Assembly: GCA_002787775.1 (NCBI GenBank)
Contig: PCUW01000003.1
Location: forward strand, 31,501-95,500
DNA: 64,000 nucleotides
Direction: 5' to 3'
Origin: Bdellovibrionales bacterium CG12_big_fil_rev_8_21_14_0_65_38_15
Lineage (GTDB): Bacteria > Bdellovibrionota > Bacteriovoracia > Bacteriovoracales > Bacteriovoracaceae
The notes below the pieces were generated by a model. That model worked only from the letters and a program-made list of their open reading frames with translations. It had not been told where the DNA came from and did not search any database. Positions 52,837 to 62,185 of the stretch are shown here, one piece after another. Made by a program: the position numbers and the translations under genes. Position 1 is the first letter of the stretch, and each line of letters opens with the position of its first letter.

Positions 52837-55800
52837 TTATACTTTACGTCTGCTCCAATTGATTGAGTTTCAATTTGATTTTCCTCTGTAGATGATTTCA
52901 ACTCATAAACCCCCTCAAGGGACCATGCACGATTAAAATCGTAATTCACATTCATTTCTTGCTTTTGTTCAACTTCTCCACCAAGAGTACTTGAAAAAGA
53001 AACAGACGTTTTTTTACCAAGCTGACTTTGAACTCTGAATTTTGTACCTGTCTTTAACCTTCTCGCAGTCGAAGTATCAGAACTAGCTTCTTCAATAAGG
53101 TTACCTTCGTCTCCTGAAAATTCAGGCGCAAGTGAAACTTTAAGGCCTAAGTTGTCATCTAATCCCTTTGTAAGCTGGAGTTGATCAAACAAAAAGCCAC
53201 CCAATGACATTGTTGTAATACTTCTTCTGTCTTGCTCATTTAAGTTTTTAGACACATCTGAGGTTATACCAAGAGTTAATAACGAAACGATTTCGTCTTG
53301 AGGAAGTGGGGGCTCTGAACTTAATAAAATATTCATTTGATCTATGGCGCCGTTTACATTCAGATCAATGTTATAGCCAGAGACGAGTGTTTTTCCGTTA
53401 AGGTCTATACTTGCCTTTGTAGAGCCTGAATCGCTATCAAATTCAACAGTCGATTTAGAAAGAACAAACTCATGACCTTTAAAGGCAATCTTGCTTTGTG
53501 TTGGAACGCCATAGACTTTACCTAAAATTTCTGGTGACGTAATAGGGCCGGTCATCTTCAAGTTCGCACCTAAATTCAAATTCATCAAGGGGTTTGAAAC
53601 GCGAATTGAATTATTAGCTATAACAGTTGCATCTAATTCTATAAATTGATTCAAAAAACTTTGTGTGGTGTTTGGTATAAATTTTTCATAATTACTACTG
53701 CTACTGACCTTGCCCAAATAAGTGCCAACATCTTCAAGAAGTAATACTTTATGCAGTAAAACAGAACCAGTTAAAAGATATGGTGGTTTAGAGCCTAAAA
53801 GATTAAATCGACTATCAAAAGTAGCTTCCGATTTATTAAAGAAAGGGACTGTTACGTTTGAAGAAGACAATTTCAAATTAATATTGGGATATGGGAACTT
53901 GGCTTTAATATCTCCTAAAATTGAAAACTCTCCTCGACCATATTTTCCTGTAAATTTGGAAATCCTAAAATTATCATCTTCAAAAGCTGCTTCGAAGATG
54001 AGATCGCTAATTTTTCCGGGTAAATCCCTAATTCGCATCTGTAAATCAGATGCTTTATGACTTATATATGCTTTAAAGCCTGATTCATCCCAGTCTATAT
54101 TTGTTGAACCACTCAATTCTCCAGACATGTCGATAAGTTTATCGCTAGCAAGTTCGAAAAACTCAGCTGGAATAGTATAACTAGAATTAAAATTAAAATT
54201 TCCTCCCAAGTCTCCACTTGCTTTACTCATAACTCTTAAGTCACTCGATTCCGTACTAGCAAAAATCCAGTCCTTAAAAATCCCCTTTTTCACTGATTGG
54301 ATATTTGATTTAGCTAATCTGAATCTTTTATTTTTGTACTTAAGTTGTACATCTCGAATATCAAGCTTTATATCTGCATGCTCTGGCTTATTAATTGGAA
54401 ACGATGCTTGAACTTGACTAAACATTCTTCCAGATAATGATTCATCATTCATTCTATCTGGTGAAAGCAGTCCAATTAAAGGTTTAATATCTGCAGAAGA
54501 TACATCAAGGCGTATTAGCGCATTTTTCTTAAATGATTTTATATTTGGTAAAAAAGCCTCTGCTCTGGCCATTCCTTCCATTAATTCCGCTTGAAATGTC
54601 CATTCACCTTTTGAATAGTAAGCATCCAACCTTGAATTTGGAACAATCGTTCTCTTTATCTTAGAATCGTCTAGGGTTACAGTTGCTCTTAAAGAATGAT
54701 CATTATCTAGTATACCACTACCGTAAATATCAAAAGTTAAGTTTCCATCGAGCGCCAAGGGAGTCAGTCTATAAAGACTAAACGATCTTAAAGAAATTTT
54801 TTTCATTAAGAATTCATACTCTAAATAATTTGTATCGGTATCTAAAATCAGTACACCTGTTCCCTTTGACTCTTCCCTGCTCAGCTGAAGATTTCTTATG
54901 TTTAGTCGACCAGCATTCATTAAAACTTCAGCACCAAACCCATCAAAATATTCACCTTGATAACTTAAGGAGCTTCCATCTACATTAAGATCAAGTTTGA
55001 CGGGTCTGTTATTAAAATCGATTTGAACTTTACCTTTTGTTTTAAATCTTGCTTGGATATCTTTATAGTTTTTAAGTTCATCAGGTATTATTGGATGTAA
55101 AATATCGATAAGATCATTATATGTAGCTCTAGAAGCGCTATATTCAATTAATAATGGGTATGCTTTTGGTGATAAGGCAAGGTTAACTTTAGCGTCTAAT
55201 AAGGTGCTACCCTTTTTTGCATTGATAGATTTAAAAGTTAGACGTTTTTCTTGTAGAGGAAGTTCTGCAATAAAATCTAAGTTCCCTAAATTATAGCCTG
55301 CTACAATTGAATTTTGAAACTTACCGTTCAGATCAAAAATGATATTACTCCAGGGACCATTAACATCTATATTTAATTCTCCCGCACCGCTTAAAGGAAC
55401 GTTTGATATTTCAGGAATATCAGAGAAATTGAAACTAGACCCAATGAGTTTGGCACTAATTCCTTTATCATCTATCTTTGCATCTATTCCTATTTCACTA
55501 TTGGGCAGAGATAACTGTGTTGATAGTTTTAGCTTAAACGGTTCAAAGTCTAAATTGATAGACAAATTACTAAGAAGTGGATTGTTAATAGATAGCAATG
55601 GCTCAGGAGGAGATAACATTAAATTGAAAACTCCCAAGCTTAATTTTTCAGCTCCTTTCAATAAAAGTTTATTTTTAGTAACAGTTGCTGATATTTCACC
55701 ATTTAAATAAGCGTCAAAGGGATCGAGTTTACCATTTAAGAAATGAAATATAGTTTTTGTATAAATGTCATTTAATTTTATTTTTAGATCAATTGCTTTT

Positions 55801-56846
55801 CCATTTTCAACTTCATTAAAAGTAAACTTTGTATTTGATGAAATATCTATTGTGCCAAATTCATCTGAAACCCTAACATTCTCAATCGTTATAATATCGT
55901 CGTTATAATCGATAACTGCTGAAAGGCTTTTGGCTTTTAAAAACTTTCCATCGATCTCTTCAAGATTAAGAAAGGCTTTAATTTGGGGTTTAAAAACATT
56001 ACCCGTTAAAAAAAAATGACTTTGGCTGTACGCTGAAAAAGAAGTATCGAATTCGGCACTTTCTGGTAAAATATCAAAAAAAGCTTGATCAGGTCCCTTT
56101 ACCGTCACATTTACATTTTGCAAAAGAAAATCATTACTAATATCAATCTTCCCCTCGCCGGATAATTTTGCCATGCCTTTTTGTAGAACTAACTCGTTTA
56201 TTGTTAGAGCAAGATCATTTATTGAAATATTTATAGCAATGGATTCAGGAAGTAAGACTTTTTCTTTGATCAAATCTTTAATCGCAATTTTCTCAATTAA
56301 TAACTTTAAGTTAATATCGTCATCAAGTTTTAAATGTGAGAATGGCAATGACAGTGTGTTATTGTCATAAGTTAAATTTACATTCTGCACAATTAGATTT
56401 TCTACTTTTACTGGAAGCTCTTCTATTTTTGTATAAAGCTTAGGCCATTCTTTTTTAAACTCATTCAATACAGCATCTAAACTCTTATCCTTATCGTTTG
56501 ACTCAATTCTATTGACCTCAACAACACCCTCTCGAAGTGTCACCTCTTCAACAAACACATCACTTTTAAATATATTTTGAAGACCATAAACAACACTTAC
56601 AGCAGCTATATCGACCTTAATATCTCTTGACTCAAACTGAACTTCTTGTAGATTCATACCGAACGGAAAAATTTCAATTTTAATTTTTCCAATTTTTACT
56701 TTACCATCTAGTTTATTTGACACCCATTCTGTTATTTTTGTCGACACTAATGATGCAAAATAATGACTATGTAAAACCTCTCTCACACTTACAAAAGCAA
56801 TACTAACAATCACTAGGTATATAATAGCAAATCTATTAATTTTCAT
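52824..56846 (-). CDS. tamB: TamB-type inner-membrane/periplasmic protein (DUF490)
   Basis: 1340 residues. An N-terminal anchor (RFAIIYLVIVSIAFVSV) precedes a very long beta-rich domain typical of AsmA/TamB-like lipid- or barrel-transfer proteins. The C-terminal 400 residues carry the DUF490 pattern, with GKVYGVPTQSKIAFKGHEFVLSKSTVEFD and LSSEPPLPQDEIVSLLTLG. It bridges the envelope and works with TamA. Its ATG overlaps the TPR gene stop (ATGA) and its end overlaps tamA by 13 bases. Confidence 0.9.
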   Translation of the reverse strand: MKINRFAIIYLVIVSIAFVSVREVLHSHYFASLVSTKITEWVSNKLDGKVKIGKIKIEIFPFGMNLQEVQFESRDIKVDIAAVSVVYGLQNIFKSDVFVEEVTLREGVVEVNRIESNDKDKSLDAVLNEFKKEWPKLYTKIEELPVKVENLIVQNVNLTYDNNTLSLPFSHLKLDDDINLKLLIEKIAIKDLIKEKVLLPESIAINISINDLALTINELVLQKGMAKLSGEGKIDISNDFLLQNVNVTVKGPDQAFFDILPESAEFDTSFSAYSQSHFFLTGNVFKPQIKAFLNLEEIDGKFLKAKSLSAVIDYNDDIITIENVRVSDEFGTIDISSNTKFTFNEVENGKAIDLKIKLNDIYTKTIFHFLNGKLDPFDAYLNGEISATVTKNKLLLKGAEKLSLGVFNLMLSPPEPLLSINNPLLSNLSINLDFEPFKLKLSTQLSLPNSEIGIDAKIDDKGISAKLIGSSFNFSDIPEISNVPLSGAGELNIDVNGPWSNIIFDLNGKFQNSIVAGYNLGNLDFIAELPLQEKRLTFKSINAKKGSTLLDAKVNLALSPKAYPLLIEYSASRATYNDLIDILHPIIPDELKNYKDIQARFKTKGKVQIDFNNRPVKLDLNVDGSSLSYQGEYFDGFGAEVLMNAGRLNIRNLQLSREESKGTGVLILDTDTNYLEYEFLMKKISLRSFSLYRLTPLALDGNLTFDIYGSGILDNDHSLRATVTLDDSKIKRTIVPNSRLDAYYSKGEWTFQAELMEGMARAEAFLPNIKSFKKNALIRLDVSSADIKPLIGLLSPDRMNDESLSGRMFSQVQASFPINKPEHADIKLDIRDVQLKYKNKRFRLAKSNIQSVKKGIFKDWIFASTESSDLRVMSKASGDLGGNFNFNSSYTIPAEFFELASDKLIDMSGELSGSTNIDWDESGFKAYISHKASDLQMRIRDLPGKISDLIFEAAFEDDNFRISKFTGKYGRGEFSILGDIKAKFPYPNINLKLSSSNVTVPFFNKSEATFDSRFNLLGSKPPYLLTGSVLLHKVLLLEDVGTYLGKVSSSSNYEKFIPNTTQSFLNQFIELDATVIANNSIRVSNPLMNLNLGANLKMTGPITSPEILGKVYGVPTQSKIAFKGHEFVLSKSTVEFDSDSGSTKASIDLNGKTLVSGYNIDLNVNGAIDQMNILLSSEPPLPQDEIVSLLTLGITSDVSKNLNEQDRRSITTMSLGGFLFDQLQLTKGLDDNLGLKVSLAPEFSGDEGNLIEEASSDTSTARRLKTGTKFRVQSQLGKKTSVSFSSTLGGEVEQKQEMNVNYDFNRAWSLEGVYELKSSTEENQIETQSIGADVKYKWSF

Positions 56847-58387
56847 AGACTCCCCAGAGAGTCTATCTTCATTCTAACGAGTCTATAAGACTTATTCCTT
56901 TTGAATATCTTTTTGTAAAATTTTAGGGCCGTATCTGTATCCCCCTCATTTTCATAACATTCTGCCTGGACATAAATCATTTCATTTAACTCATCTTCAT
57001 CCAGAACGCATGAATCAACGATGCTTTCTAATATTACCCTTGCTTGTCTATACTGCTCCAAATTAAAGAAACATCTAGCTTTCAAATAGGACGCCTCTTT
57101 GAATCCTTCCGATGTCAAATTGAGAACTTTATTTAACATGTTAATACAGTCTTTTTCTTGATGAGCTACGATTAAAGCGTATGAGTATTCAATATAATTT
57201 TTTAATAAATCGTCATCCTGTATCAACTTCCAAGATAAATTATTTTCTCTTTGTCCACTTTCAACGCCCTTTGCATAGACATCAATTTCATCGAGTGTTT
57301 CCAGAACACTTTTCCAATCATGATGCTGCTCAACGATTTCGTAGTAATTTTTATTGTTCTCAAATTGATCGATGAATGTTTTGTTGCTTGGGTCCAATTC
57401 TAATAATGTTTTATAGAGTTTTTTTGCATCGTCGTTTCTGCTGTTTTTCAAAAGAAACTTTATTCTGTTTTCAGTTGTTTTAATTTTATTAAAAATTGTT
57501 TCTTCTTTTCCCTGTTCATCACTAAACAAGTCTTCTGCTAAATCAAGCTCAACATCTATTTCACTTGGCTTATCTACAAGAATTGCTTTTTTAAATGATT
57601 CTTTTATCCATTCTTTTTCTTCAAGCTCAACTCTTACACCTGAATTTTCTTTGAAGAAATAACCGATATGTTGTGATTTAGTTTTTTCGAAATAACTTAA
57701 TAATTGCGTTATGATGACTTTATCATCTCCGAAATTTATAAAAACTTGAAAGAACTTTTTAACAAGTATCTTCCTAGGAATTTCTTGAAAGCTCAGAAGA
57801 TTACCTATAATTATTTTTGCGCACTCTAAATCATCTTGCCAATTTGCATCTTTGTAGAAATTTTCTGACACGCTAATTTCTTTATACTTTGATATCTCTT
57901 TATAGTTTCCTTCGAGTAAGTTTTTATTTTCTTCTATTTCGCGTTTAAAATTTTTATAGAGACCTTGTTTTTCTAGTAATGCTGCTATTGCATTTAGATT
58001 TACCAGGTTTTTTGTTTTAATATATTCTTGAACATATTTGTTTACTGTTTTTTTTAGTTCTTCTATTTCTCCCTCATTGGCCAAGGTTATTATTAAACCT
58101 TGAACGTTTGTCCATGAAGGATTCATTTTTAACAGTTTATAATAAATATCTTTTGCTTTTGCATGCGAGTTATTTTCAATATAAGCTTTTGCAATTTTTT
58201 CAAGAATATATTCTTCAAATTTTTTATTTGATGGATCTCTTTCAATACAATCTAGTGCAAGTGATGCGAGCTGAATTATTTCTGCAGAATTTAGTGGAGT
58301 AGATTTTATAGATTGAACAACGCCATTCACTACATCTTTATAGCGATTTTGTTCAAATGCTTTTTTTAGAGGAACGAATTCGTTCAC
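56843..58387 (-). CDS. TPR protein in the tam operon
   Basis: 514 residues, no signal peptide. Helical repeats of TPR type, such as AKAYIENNSHAKAKDIYYKLLKMNP, DAKKLYKTLLELDPSNKTF and ECYENEGDTDTALKFYKKIFKRN. The start is GTG 58387 with GGAG seven bases upstream; overlapping ATGs are in another frame. Being first in TPR-tamB-tamA suggests a cytoplasmic scaffold role linked to the TAM system. Confidence 0.75.
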   Translation of the reverse strand: MNEFVPLKKAFEQNRYKDVVNGVVQSIKSTPLNSAEIIQLASLALDCIERDPSNKKFEEYILEKIAKAYIENNSHAKAKDIYYKLLKMNPSWTNVQGLIITLANEGEIEELKKTVNKYVQEYIKTKNLVNLNAIAALLEKQGLYKNFKREIEENKNLLEGNYKEISKYKEISVSENFYKDANWQDDLECAKIIIGNLLSFQEIPRKILVKKFFQVFINFGDDKVIITQLLSYFEKTKSQHIGYFFKENSGVRVELEEKEWIKESFKKAILVDKPSEIDVELDLAEDLFSDEQGKEETIFNKIKTTENRIKFLLKNSRNDDAKKLYKTLLELDPSNKTFIDQFENNKNYYEIVEQHHDWKSVLETLDEIDVYAKGVESGQRENNLSWKLIQDDDLLKNYIEYSYALIVAHQEKDCINMLNKVLNLTSEGFKEASYLKARCFFNLEQYRQARVILESIVDSCVLDEDELNEMIYVQAECYENEGDTDTALKFYKKIFKRNKSYRLVRMKIDSLGSL

Positions 58388-58434
58388 ATCATAACTCCGC
58401 GCGAGCGTGGACTTAGTACGCTATCCCTCTAATT

Positions 58435-59778
58435 TTACTTGAATTTGGTTGCTAAAAAGTGTGTGGCGTAATTATTGCCGACGAAATCTGGATGATTAAT
58501 AATGGAAAGGTGGAGTTTTTTATTCGTCTTTATCCCTTCAATAACCATCTCATTTAGTGCGCGATTCATTCTGGCCAAACATTCATTTCTGGTAGGGGCA
58601 GAAACTATAATTTTCGCTAACATAGAGTCATAGAATGGGGGCACTTTGTATCCTGAATAAATAAAGTCATCTATTCTTACGCCTATTCCAGCTGGACGGT
58701 GATAATGATCTATTTGTCCTGGGCTTGGAAGCGATGTTTCAGGATCCTCAGCATTAATTCGGCATTCCATTGTATGGCCTCTGAAGCTGACATCTTTTTG
58801 TTTAATTGTCAGTTTTTCACCTTGGGCCACACGTATCTGCCATGAGATAAGATCAAGTCCAGTTCGCTCTTCAGTAACAGGATGCTCAACTTGAATTCGT
58901 GTATTCATTTCCATGAAGTAAAATTTATCTTCGTCTTGGTCGTATAGAAATTCAACTGTACCAACGCTGTCATAATTTACGTGTTTTGCAAGATTGACGG
59001 CCGCTTCACAGACTTCATTTCTTTTTTGATCAGAAATTACAGGGCATGGACTTTCTTCAATAAGTTTTTGAAAACGTCTTTGAATCGTACAATCTCTTTC
59101 ACCCAAATGAATAACGTTACCGTGTTTATCGCCAAGAATTTGAACTTCAACGTGCCTTGGATTAACGATATATTTTTCAATGAATAGAGTGTCGTCACCA
59201 AAACCAGCAAGGGCTTCTGTTTTTAATCTTCTTATGGTTGGAATAAGATCGTCAATATCATCGACTCTCTTCATTCCTCTACCACCACCGCCAGCAGATG
59301 CTTTTACGAGGACAGGAAAGCCCATCGTCTTTGCATCATTGGTAATTTGGTCATCTGTTCTTGTGTTAACAAGAATTGGTTTTAATACTGGTAAGCCCGC
59401 TTTTTCAGCTATTTTTTTCGAGAGAATTTTATCGCCCATTTGCTCAATTGCTTCTAAGTTTGGGCCGATAAAGGTAATTCCCCATTTTTCACACATTTTT
59501 GCAAACTCTCTATTTTCAGAAAGAAAGCCAAAACCAGGGTGAACTGCATCTGCTTCTGTAATTTCGGCTGCGGACAAAATAGCGGGAATATTTAAATAGC
59601 TTTGTGAACTTTTAGCAGGGCCAATACAAACAGACTCATCTGCAAGCTTAACATGAAGAGATGATTCATCAGCAGTGCTATGAACACTAACTGTGGCTAT
59701 ATTTAATTCTTTGCAACTTCTAACAACTCGTACAGCGATTTCGCCACGGTTTGCTATCAGGACTTTTTTAAATTTCAC
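58435..59778 (-). CDS. accC: Acetyl-CoA carboxylase biotin carboxylase subunit
   Basis: 447 residues: KVLIANRGEIAVRV, GYGFLSEN-like HPGFGFLSENREF, ATP-grasp loop ASAGGGGRGMKRV, and EMNTRIQVEHPVTE. Carboxylates the biotin on AccB at the entry to fatty-acid synthesis. Three bases after accB. Confidence 0.97.
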   Translation of the reverse strand: MKFKKVLIANRGEIAVRVVRSCKELNIATVSVHSTADESSLHVKLADESVCIGPAKSSQSYLNIPAILSAAEITEADAVHPGFGFLSENREFAKMCEKWGITFIGPNLEAIEQMGDKILSKKIAEKAGLPVLKPILVNTRTDDQITNDAKTMGFPVLVKASAGGGGRGMKRVDDIDDLIPTIRRLKTEALAGFGDDTLFIEKYIVNPRHVEVQILGDKHGNVIHLGERDCTIQRRFQKLIEESPCPVISDQKRNEVCEAAVNLAKHVNYDSVGTVEFLYDQDEDKFYFMEMNTRIQVEHPVTEERTGLDLISWQIRVAQGEKLTIKQKDVSFRGHTMECRINAEDPETSLPSPGQIDHYHRPAGIGVRIDDFIYSGYKVPPFYDSMLAKIIVSAPTRNECLARMNRALNEMVIEGIKTNKKLHLSIINHPDFVGNNYATHFLATKFK

Positions 59779-59781
59779 AAC

Positions 59782-60222
59782 TTATGCCTTGTTTGGCTTT
59801 ACACGGAATAAAACTTGTCCAAACTCTACGTATGTTTCATTTTCAGCACAAATTTCAACAATCTCACCTGCAATATCAGCTTCGATTTCATTCATAATTT
59901 TCATGGCTTCAACAATACAAAGAACCTTACCTGGAGCAATTGAATCTCCCTCTTTTACGTAAGAGTCAGAGTCAGGAGACGCTGAACGATAAAATGTTCC
60001 AACAAATGGAGAAGTAATTTCTTTTAAATTGCTAGCAGGCTTTATCGCTGCTGCGACTACATTATTTGCAGGAGCAACTTGTGACTGAAGCGAGTAACTT
60101 GGGGTTACAGATTCACCAACAAAAGAAACTGCAAATTTTTCATCAGCTTTTTCGTATTCAAGTTTAGTAACACCAGCTTTTTTAGCTAATTCAATAAATT
60201 CTTGCAGTTTACCAAAGCTCAT
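59782..60222 (-). CDS. accB: Biotin carboxyl carrier protein of acetyl-CoA carboxylase
   Basis: 146 residues. Biotinylation motif EAMKIM with Lys108; the thumb region TSPFVGTFYRSASPDSDSYV is present; a flexible Ala/Pro/Val linker lies at about 45-62. Three bases after efp. Confidence 0.96.
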   Translation of the reverse strand: MSFGKLQEFIELAKKAGVTKLEYEKADEKFAVSFVGESVTPSYSLQSQVAPANNVVAAAIKPASNLKEITSPFVGTFYRSASPDSDSYVKEGDSIAPGKVLCIVEAMKIMNEIEADIAGEIVEICAENETYVEFGQVLFRVKPNKA

Positions 60223-60225
60223 AAA

Positions 60226-60795
60226 TTAACCTTTTACACGTTCCATGTATTCGCCAGTACGTGTATCAATTTTTAAAACTTCACCCTCTTTAATAAATAA
60301 AGGGACGTTGATCTGTAATCCAGTATCCATGATGGCTTTTTTCATACCACCAGACGCTGTATCACCTTTTAAACCTGGGTCTGTTTCCACCACTTTCAAC
60401 TCAACAAAGTTTGGTAATTCGACCGCTATTGGCTTTCCGTTATAATAAGTTAGTTTTAACTTAATACCTTCTTGCAAATATCCTTTTTCTTCTTCTACGT
60501 ATTCAGAAGCGACGTGAATTGTTTCGAAGTTTGATTGATCCATAAAGTTAAATCCATCAAGATCACTGTATGTATATTCCACATCTCTTTCTTGAAGATC
60601 TGGAGCGATCAAGCCAGTTGAAACACCAGATTTAAAAGTTCTTTCAATAACTTGTCCAGTTTCAAGATTTCTCATCCTGCATTTATAAAATGCAGATCCT
60701 TTTCCAGGATTGGTAAAGCTAGCCAGTAAAATTACATACGGCTTACCTTCCATTTCAACTTTTAAACCTTTTTTCAAATTAGTTGTATCAATCAT
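60226..60795 (-). CDS. efp: Translation elongation factor P
   Basis: 189 residues from ATG 60795, which overlaps the aroQ stop as ATGA; a GTG two codons earlier is the alternative. NPGKGSAFYKCRMRNL carries the tip lysine (Lys32), which is modified in many bacteria; VERTFKSG-type motif appears as IERTFKSGVS. Relieves stalling at polyproline, a feature of the TadZ-TadA tail in this window. Confidence 0.96.
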   Translation of the reverse strand: MIDTTNLKKGLKVEMEGKPYVILLASFTNPGKGSAFYKCRMRNLETGQVIERTFKSGVSTGLIAPDLQERDVEYTYSDLDGFNFMDQSNFETIHVASEYVEEEKGYLQEGIKLKLTYYNGKPIAVELPNFVELKVVETDPGLKGDTASGGMKKAIMDTGLQINVPLFIKEGEVLKIDTRTGEYMERVKG

Positions 60796-61235
60796 TTCCA
60801 CAGACCCTTATTTATTATCAACGATAATATTCCAACGAGATAGACGTCCTTTCCTAGGCCCTCAATAATGCTCCCGGCTGCTTGGGCCGTCAACTTCGTA
60901 CGCCTATAGTCTTCTCTCTTTGTAGTGTTAGATAAATGGACTTCAACGATTGGCTTTTTAACTGATTTTAATGCATCCATTATTGCTATAGATGTATGTG
61001 AATAAGCCCCCGGATTAATGACCAACGCATCATTCTTCGAATGTCGAAAGTCATGAATGATTTCAATCATTTCTCCTTCGTGATTTGTTTGCTTCCATTC
61101 GGTTTTTACATTAAATGAATGCAGCGCGCCTTCTGTATACTCTTGAATTTCTTTTAATGTTTTATCTCCATAGACGTCTATTTCGCGCTCACCCAAAAGA
61201 TTTAAATTGGGCCCATTTAGGACAAGGATATTCAT
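60792..61235 (-). CDS. aroQ: 3-dehydroquinate dehydratase, type II
   Basis: 147 residues from ATG 61235 with GAGG upstream. ILVLNGPNLNLLGERE, NPGAYSHTSIAI and EVHLSNTTKREDYRR are the family motifs, including the catalytic Tyr loop and His. Shikimate pathway. The aroQ-efp-accB-accC order is common in many bacteria. Confidence 0.96.
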   Translation of the reverse strand: MNILVLNGPNLNLLGEREIDVYGDKTLKEIQEYTEGALHSFNVKTEWKQTNHEGEMIEIIHDFRHSKNDALVINPGAYSHTSIAIMDALKSVKKPIVEVHLSNTTKREDYRRTKLTAQAAGSIIEGLGKDVYLVGILSLIINKGLWK

Positions 61236-61254
61236 TTGAACCTCTACAATTAAA

Positions 61255-62184
61255 TTATGATTGAGATGATTTTTGCTCGGCGCGCTGTTTAATTTGAACA
61301 AGAAATTTATCTAATAGATTAACTGACTGAAAGTTAGTGCCTTCAACTTCATCCTCATCTACAAATGTATTTTGTTTCTCTTCTACCATTTTTAAAAGCT
61401 TCGAGTGTGCATCTTCTTCTGAGCTTTCTTCTTCGACAATAACGACCGTGTTTTGATCAATTTCATTTAATCGCTTTTCAATTCGCTCATCAGAAGGATT
61501 GAGTTCTGCCATTTTAAATAGCACTTCTTTTGCTTTGTCAGTATGTCCTTGAGCAATATACAAATCGACCAAGGTTAAACTCATTAATGGCGATTCTTGC
61601 TCACTTTCATCTTCTTTATTTTCTTCTCTTGTTTCATTTTTTAATTCTATTGAAGAGGTTGACTCTGATTTGGTTTCAGATAAATCCATTCTTATCCAAT
61701 CATCAACATCATCTATTGGTGAAGCGTGAATTTTATCAACTTCAAATGACTGGGGATATTTTAATTCATCAACCAATTCAGTTGGACCAGATTCGAGCGC
61801 CAAAACTCTTGCTGAGTATTCTTGATCTTTAGGATTAATAAATAATAGATATTTCCAAGTTGTTAGTGCTTCTTCTTTGTAGTTTAACTTTTCACAACAT
61901 TGAGCAAAAAGTTTTTGCATTCTTATATTATCTCTTGCAGATTCAACAATAGGTCTAAGGGTGGCGTAAGCTAGTTGAAACTGCTCTAAATCGAAATAGC
62001 AAAAAGCTAAGCCCATGTAACCAAGAGTATAAGACGGATGCTTCTTAATGCCTTCACGGTAAAGATTTAAAGCTTGCTCAAGCATTCCAAGTTTTCGATA
62101 GAGTTCCCCTAACTGAGAGAAGACTCTAGAAGATGGATCATTCGCTAGTATCTCTTCATATTTTTTTACTAACGCAGCTTCCAT
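61255..62184 (-). CDS. TPR protein linked to pilQ
   Basis: 309 residues from ATG 62184 with AGAGGA upstream; the stop of pilQ lies one base before. TPR-like helices (SQLGELYRKLGMLEQALNLYREGIKKHPSYT, YMGLAFCYFDLEQF) fill the first half; an acidic, Glu/Ser-rich segment (about 175-205) precedes another TPR pair (LVDLYIAQGHTDKAKEVLFKMAELNP). No signal peptide. Perhaps an accessory protein for pilus biogenesis. Confidence 0.75.
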   Translation of the reverse strand: MEAALVKKYEEILANDPSSRVFSQLGELYRKLGMLEQALNLYREGIKKHPSYTLGYMGLAFCYFDLEQFQLAYATLRPIVESARDNIRMQKLFAQCCEKLNYKEEALTTWKYLLFINPKDQEYSARVLALESGPTELVDELKYPQSFEVDKIHASPIDDVDDWIRMDLSETKSESTSSIELKNETREENKEDESEQESPLMSLTLVDLYIAQGHTDKAKEVLFKMAELNPSDERIEKRLNEIDQNTVVIVEEESSEEDAHSKLLKMVEEKQNTFVDEDEVEGTNFQSVNLLDKFLVQIKQRAEQKSSQS

Positions 62185-62185
62185 A

